Positions 24,617 through 26,780 of a DNA stretch of 26,780 nucleotides are shown here, piece by piece (position 1 is the stretch's first letter; each line of letters opens with the position of its first letter). Under the pieces are notes generated by a model. That model did no database searches. It was not told the DNA's origin and saw nothing but the letters and a program-made list of their open reading frames with translations. This stretch comes from a virus. Both the position numbers and the translations under genes were made by a program. The stretch lies in IMG/VR virus record IMGVR_UViG_3300023116_000284, positions 1-26,780 of that record. One strand, written 5' to 3'.

Positions 24617-24930
24617 AGTTCTCGACTAGATTTTTGTGGGTCTCCTGACATTTTCGCAGGGGAGCAACTTGACAAACTGTGCGTCTTTGTGCTAACGTGC
24701 TAAACTTGCATAAGGAGGTGACCTTTCTATAAGGTTTTAGAAGGGTTTTAGTGGAGTTTTTATAAGGTTTTAGAGGGGTTTTAGTGGAGTTTTTATAAGG
24801 ATTAGGAGAGGATTAGAAGGGTTTTAGAAGGGTATTATGATACGATTTCTTATCATTATCCAGTCTTATTATGAATACTTATTGAGACACATAAGAAAGC
24901 AATTTATATTAAAAAACATATTTAATTAAT
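24617..24930. other. Non-coding region with repeats and no gene
   Basis: No credible ORF is present on either strand. It contains an imperfect stem near 24642-24664 (CTCCTG and CAGGGGAG), a plus-strand TAAGGAGGTGACC word at 24710-24722, the 11-bp repeat array, and plain AT-rich sequence from 24842 to the terminator. Confidence 0.5.
24733..24841. repeat. 11-bp periodic repeat array (about ten units; 33-bp higher-order unit)
   Basis: The plus strand can be cut into successive 11-mers: GGTTTTAGAAG, GGTTTTAGTGG, AGTTTTTATAA, GGTTTTAGAGG, GGTTTTAGTGG, AGTTTTTATAA, GGATTAGGAGA, GGATTAGAAG (10), GGTTTTAGAAG, GGTATTATGAT. The first six form two nearly identical 33-bp blocks (24728-24760 and 24761-24793 in a shifted frame, one difference). 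T-runs recur near the helical repeat. It is not coding, because stops occur in every frame. Confidence 0.8.
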
Positions 24931-24952
24931 AAAAAACCCCTAAAAAGGGGTT
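24931..24952 (-). terminator. Intrinsic terminator of the small-gene operon
   Basis: On the minus strand AACCCC and GGGGTT form a 6-bp stem around a short T-rich loop, followed by a T run (TTTTATT). It lies 24 nt after the stop of the 63-residue gene and ends the operon that enters from the right edge. Confidence 0.82.
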
Positions 24953-24975
24953 AAAAAGAGTATAAAATTGTTTTT

Positions 24976-25167
24976 TTAGGGTATAAGAGTTTTACTCTGT
25001 GCAGTTGGTCCTAATCCTGTCTTAGGGTTAATCAGAAACCTTTGAGGTGATGGATTAGGTTTTCCATCCTTAGTCTTCAATGGTGGCATTATTCTATAAG
25101 GTGCAAGACTTCTTATATTATTACTAGATGCTTCTACTTCAGTAATAAACTCTTGAAATGTTTTCAC
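24976..25167 (-). CDS. Small protein with KTFQEFITE N-terminus, 63 aa
   Basis: The frame starts at a GTG (25167) and the product opens MKTFQEFITEVEASSNNIRS. The 'K-T/S-F-x-x-F-I-x-E' opening recurs at the N-terminus of many unrelated-looking T4-like marine phage proteins, which supports this start despite the GTG and weak ribosome binding site. The rest is Pro/Lys-rich with little predicted structure (PPLKTKDGKPNPSPQRFLIN, then PKTGLGPTAQSKTLIP). A late promoter word AATAAATA lies 26 nt upstream, inside the preceding gene, suggesting late expression. A virion-associated role is possible. It is the last gene before the terminator. Confidence 0.65.
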   Translation of the reverse strand: MKTFQEFITEVEASSNNIRSLAPYRIMPPLKTKDGKPNPSPQRFLINPKTGLGPTAQSKTLIP

Positions 25168-25179
25168 TGTTGGTGTTGA

Positions 25180-25428
25180 TTACTTCTCATCATATTTATT
25201 TGCTCTTGACTTAATGTATTGTAGTTGATGATAATACTCTGGGAAACACAATACTAATGTATGAGTCTTATGATGTATTGGACAATGTTGTATATCTTCT
25301 TTATCCTTACACCTTACTCCAATCTCAATCGTTATGTATTGTGAGTCCTTATAATACACCCATCCTTCTACTGAATGTTTTTCTTTATTCCACCTTACAT
25401 AATCATCTACACTGGGGTCATAAGGCAT
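25180..25428 (-). CDS. Conserved T4-like cyanophage hypothetical protein, 82 aa
   Basis: The product starts MPYDPSVDDYVRWNKEKHSV, then EGWVYYKDSQYITIEIGVRC, then a CPIHHKTHTLVLCFPEYYHQ stretch. It is a compact beta-rich protein of a type common in T4-like cyanophages. The Cys and His residues at 39, 48, 51 and 52 could bind a metal, but the pattern is not a standard zinc motif. The function is unknown. Its start overlaps the 3' end of the upstream frame by 22 nt, and its stop lies 12 nt before the next gene, so it is part of the operon. Its last codons carry a late promoter word for the downstream gene. Confidence 0.75.
   Translation of the reverse strand: MPYDPSVDDYVRWNKEKHSVEGWVYYKDSQYITIEIGVRCKDKEDIQHCPIHHKTHTLVLCFPEYYHQLQYIKSRANKYDEK
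25193..25200 (-). promoter_or_regulatory. Candidate late promoter for the KTFQEF gene
   Basis: The minus strand reads AATAAATA, matching NATAAATA, 26 nt before the GTG start at 25167. It lies within the last codons of the 82-residue gene. Position favours function; composition alone could also produce it. Confidence 0.45.
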
Positions 25429-25654
25429 TGCATTAAAGGATTAAGATTTAAGGGCATAGAAGTATAAGGAGATGTATCGTTAATCTCTACTACATCTCCT
25501 ATTGTTTTAGAATTGATTGGGGCATGGAATTGTTTTGTTTTGGTGTTATAGAATCCCCAGATGGTATAAGTTGAAGCACCACCATTATAGACAAACCTAC
25601 GATGACAATGCAACCAGATACTAATAAAAAGGCGATTGTGCTTTCTTGACTCAT
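25407..25654 (-). pseudogene. Probable single small membrane-anchored gene split by a -1 frameshift
   Basis: Two overlapping frames look like halves of one protein. From ATG at 25654 the product opens MSQESTIAFLLVSGCIVIVG with one membrane helix (about residues 7-29), but that frame then drifts into polar sequence and stops at 25499. The -1 frame, open to 25407, becomes protein-like from about 25600 (VYNGGASTYTIWGFYNTKTK, then QFHAPINSKTIGDVVEINDT, then SPYTSMPLNLNP) but has no start codon of its own nearby. Joined near 25590-25600 they would give about 82 residues: an N-terminal anchor and a small soluble beta domain. Explanations are a sequencing indel, a real mutation, or recoding. The function is unknown. 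Confidence 0.5.
25499..25654 (-). CDS. Small single-pass membrane protein as read without frameshift, 51 aa
   Basis: This is the intact ORF that contains the membrane helix described for 25407-25654. As it stands the product is 51 residues: a short polar N-terminus, a helix rich in Val, Ile and Leu (about residues 7-31), and a polar tail (PSGDSITPKQNNSMPQSILK). It starts 20 nt after the upstream gene's stop. If the downstream frame is a separate or frameshifted part, this may be only the N-terminal half of the real product. I cannot tell which from sequence alone. Confidence 0.45.
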   Translation of the reverse strand: MSQESTIAFLLVSGCIVIVGLSIMVVLQLIPSGDSITPKQNNSMPQSILKQ

Positions 25655-25674
25655 AACTATAATTCTTTGGTGGT

Positions 25675-25839
25675 TTATGGGGTATCAGGCACAGCACGGA
25701 GTCGGTTGGGATTGTATCCTTCTGCAAGCAATTCTTCAAGTCGTTTTTTTGCTTGCTCTTTTGTAAGTTTGACATCACTAGCAAAAGTTACGTTCCAATC
25801 ATTAGTGCACAATTCTTCGATGCGATATAAAGTTTCCAT
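25675..25839 (-). CDS. Conserved small cyanophage protein, 54 aa
   Basis: The ORF runs from ATG at 25839 to TAA at 25675. The product starts METLYRIEELCTNDWNVTFA, followed by a helix (DVKLTKEQAKKRLEELLAEG) and YNPNRLRAVPDTP. The 'KLTKEQxxxRLEELLAEGYNPNRLRA' core is typical of a very common tiny T4-like cyanophage protein of unknown function. It starts 6 nt after the preceding gene stops. It explains the N-terminal half of a longer overlapping frame (up to 25784), which is only a shadow here. Confidence 0.8.
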   Translation of the reverse strand: METLYRIEELCTNDWNVTFASDVKLTKEQAKKRLEELLAEGYNPNRLRAVPDTP

Positions 25840-25845
25840 AGTTGT

Positions 25846-26076
25846 TTAAGTTGTAAAAGAATCAATAATACCACTCTCATATTCATCCTTGAGAGTAAAC
25901 TTCTGAGCACTGACAACATTAGACATAATTAAATGATTATACTCATCATCATACGTTTGTTCATCAGCAAGAATTGTAAATGCCTCAGTGTCATTCTCTG
26001 CAATCAGATTAATTACACCTCCATACTCAGAAGAAGGAAATGGCACCCAGTAGTCAACAATGTATAAAGATTTCAT
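25846..26076 (-). CDS. Conserved small cyanophage protein, 76 aa
   Basis: The product starts MKSLYIVDYWVPFPSSEYGG, then VINLIAENDTEAFTILADEQ, and ends with an acidic tail (LKDEYESGIIDSFTT). The beta-alpha-beta feel and the 'YWVPFPSSEYGG' stretch are familiar from T4-like cyanophages. No enzymatic motif is visible. The start overlaps the upstream gene's stop in an ATGA arrangement, which indicates coupled translation. The function is unknown. Confidence 0.8.
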   Translation of the reverse strand: MKSLYIVDYWVPFPSSEYGGVINLIAENDTEAFTILADEQTYDDEYNHLIMSNVVSAQKFTLKDEYESGIIDSFTT

Positions 26077-26270
26077 TCTTGGTTTGGTGTTTGCTCAGTA
26101 AGTTTATCATATTTAGATGTCTGAGTCAACTGTATCTGACGCTCTAACTCATACTTAATTCCATATAACTTTCCACACATATAATTCTCATACACATTTC
26201 CTTTGAGTAACTTAATCATATTGTGTGTTTGCATTAATGCCAGATGGAGTTTTACTTCTTCAGTCATCAT
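26073..26270 (-). CDS. Small helical hypothetical protein, 65 aa
   Basis: The product is mostly helical and charged: MMTEEVKLHLALMQTHNMIK, then LLKGNVYENYMCGKLYGIKY, then ELERQIQLTQTSKYDKLTEQ. Heptad-like spacing of Leu and Ile in the first helix suggests self-association. No known domain is recognised. It overlaps both neighbours by 4 nt (ATGA type), so it is translated in step with them. Confidence 0.72.
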   Translation of the reverse strand: MMTEEVKLHLALMQTHNMIKLLKGNVYENYMCGKLYGIKYELERQIQLTQTSKYDKLTEQTPNQE

Positions 26271-26491
26271 AGAAACTCTGACATATAATAATCAACAGTA
26301 ACCTCTAACTCTGCTGCTCTCTGCTCATAGATATTCCCAATCTCTTCCTGTACATCATCACCATGCTTCCTCCTATAAACAGTTCTACCACCATCTGGTG
26401 ATTCATACACATACTTACTCATCTCCATGTCAGCATGTTTCATAAAATCCTCAAATGCATTGCAAAACTGTCGGATGTCCTCTTCATTCAT
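26267..26491 (-). CDS. Small acidic hypothetical protein, 74 aa
   Basis: The product starts MNEEDIRQFCNAFEDFMKHA, has a charged middle (YESPDGGRTVYRRKHGDDVQ) and ends with a helix (EEIGNIYEQRAAELEVTVDY). It is soluble and acidic, with no known domain. A very strong AAGGAGATAT site 7 nt before the ATG fixes the start. It overlaps the next gene by 4 nt. Confidence 0.75.
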   Translation of the reverse strand: MNEEDIRQFCNAFEDFMKHADMEMSKYVYESPDGGRTVYRRKHGDDVQEEIGNIYEQRAAELEVTVDYYMSEFL

Positions 26492-26503
26492 ATTAATATC
26501 TCC

Positions 26504-26701
26504 TTAGTTGATAAGAGTAAAGTTAGGAGCCCACATAACTTCATAACTACCCTCCTCTTGTTCTGCAACTATCCACTCCTCATACTCTTCATAAAGAGCA
26601 AGACAGTTGTTCTCTTCCTCAACCTCTGCAAAACTTTGACAAAGTGCAAAAATATGCTCCATTTGTCCGTGAACCATTTCGATGCGTTGCTCGTCAGTCA
26701 C
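26504..26701 (-). CDS. Small acidic hypothetical protein with GTG start, 65 aa
   Basis: The frame starts at a GTG (26701), with AAGGGAG about 9 nt upstream, which supports the non-ATG start. The product begins MTDEQRIEMVHGQMEHIFAL and has a Glu-rich middle (CQSFAEVEEENNCLALYEEY) ending in APNFTLIN. It is probably helical and strongly acidic; the function is unknown. It overlaps the stop of the upstream reading frame by 8 nt and is followed 12 nt later by the next gene. Confidence 0.7.
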   Translation of the reverse strand: MTDEQRIEMVHGQMEHIFALCQSFAEVEEENNCLALYEEYEEWIVAEQEEGSYEVMWAPNFTLIN

Positions 26702-26780
26702 TGAAAGTGTCTCCCTTGTGTGGTTGAATGTATTGTAGCAAGAATGGAGGCAGTGTCAGTATTTCAAGTTGATTGTTCAT
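26694..26780 (-). CDS. End of an upstream small gene, or a 28-aa ORF (edge)
   Basis: The frame is open from the right edge to TGA at 26694. The window's last three bases happen to form an ATG, so the visible 28 residues (MNNQLEILTLPPFLLQYIQP, then HKGDTFSD) may be complete or the tail of a longer gene. The stop overlaps the next GTG start, which fits operon packing. Confidence 0.4.
   Translation of the reverse strand: MNNQLEILTLPPFLLQYIQPHKGDTFSD

Noticed and set aside
24366-24617. Plus-strand 83-codon frame in the CTCGACGAG region
   Set aside because: It is the antisense of the acidic ORF in the same codon phase. Its Ile/Val-rich hydrophobic product is just what Asp and Tyr codons give when read backwards, and it has no ribosome binding site.
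24669-24698. Plus-strand TTGACA with a possible -10 box
   Set aside because: TAACGT at 18 nt spacing is a poor -10, and no plus-strand gene follows.
24728-24841. Repeat array as a CRISPR
   Set aside because: The 33-bp blocks abut without spacers and break down into 11-bp units. There are no unique spacers and no cas genes.
25655-25784. N-terminal half of a 125-codon minus-strand frame
   Set aside because: This part overlaps the well-supported 54-aa gene at 25675-25839 in another frame. Its composition (NLQKSKQKNDLKNCLQ) is that of a shadow frame.

Overview
The window is a piece of a T4-like marine cyanophage genome (a myovirus of Synechococcus or Prochlorococcus, Kyanoviridae-type). The evidence is a co-directional baseplate cluster in cyanophage order (gp25, gp6, a giant protein in the gp7 slot, gp8, a DUF4815 protein). 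It is joined to a run of very short genes of the sort common in cyanophages, and there are T4-type late promoter motifs (NATAAATA). Every gene I can support lies on the minus strand, so transcription runs from high to low coordinates. I found no rRNA, tRNA, integrase, IS element or CRISPR array.

Layout. Positions 1-20027 hold the AT-rich structural module. In transcription order it is gp25, gp6, a 3959-residue baseplate/structural protein, gp8, and the first 1425 codons of a DUF4815 protein that runs off the left edge. Late promoter motifs precede gp25 and gp8. Two more lie inside gp6 and gp8, about 97-99 nt before the giant gene and the DUF4815 gene. Positions 20059-20319 hold a small late gene with its own late promoter. 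Positions 20391-21721 hold a glycosyltransferase-like gene, two short genes and an intrinsic terminator, driven by a good sigma70 promoter, preceded by a 59-residue AbrB-like gene.

Positions 21899-23972 are visibly richer in GC. They carry five small to medium genes, several with their own sigma70-like promoter or hairpin terminator. Two of the terminators are copies of the same 3' cassette. One protein looks like a PD-(D/E)XK nuclease. Positions 23973-24975 are mostly non-coding and unusually structured: nested palindromes, an inverted repeat around a leader, a CTCGACGAG-rich stretch containing two tiny acidic ORFs, and an 11-bp periodic repeat array. Positions 24931-26780 carry an operon of tightly packed, often overlapping small conserved phage genes ending in a terminator. 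One of these genes appears to be frameshifted.

The left two thirds builds the baseplate and is expected to be late-expressed. The right third reads like early/accessory phage genes of mostly unknown function. All family assignments come from reading the sequence and from recall of the families; no database search was run.
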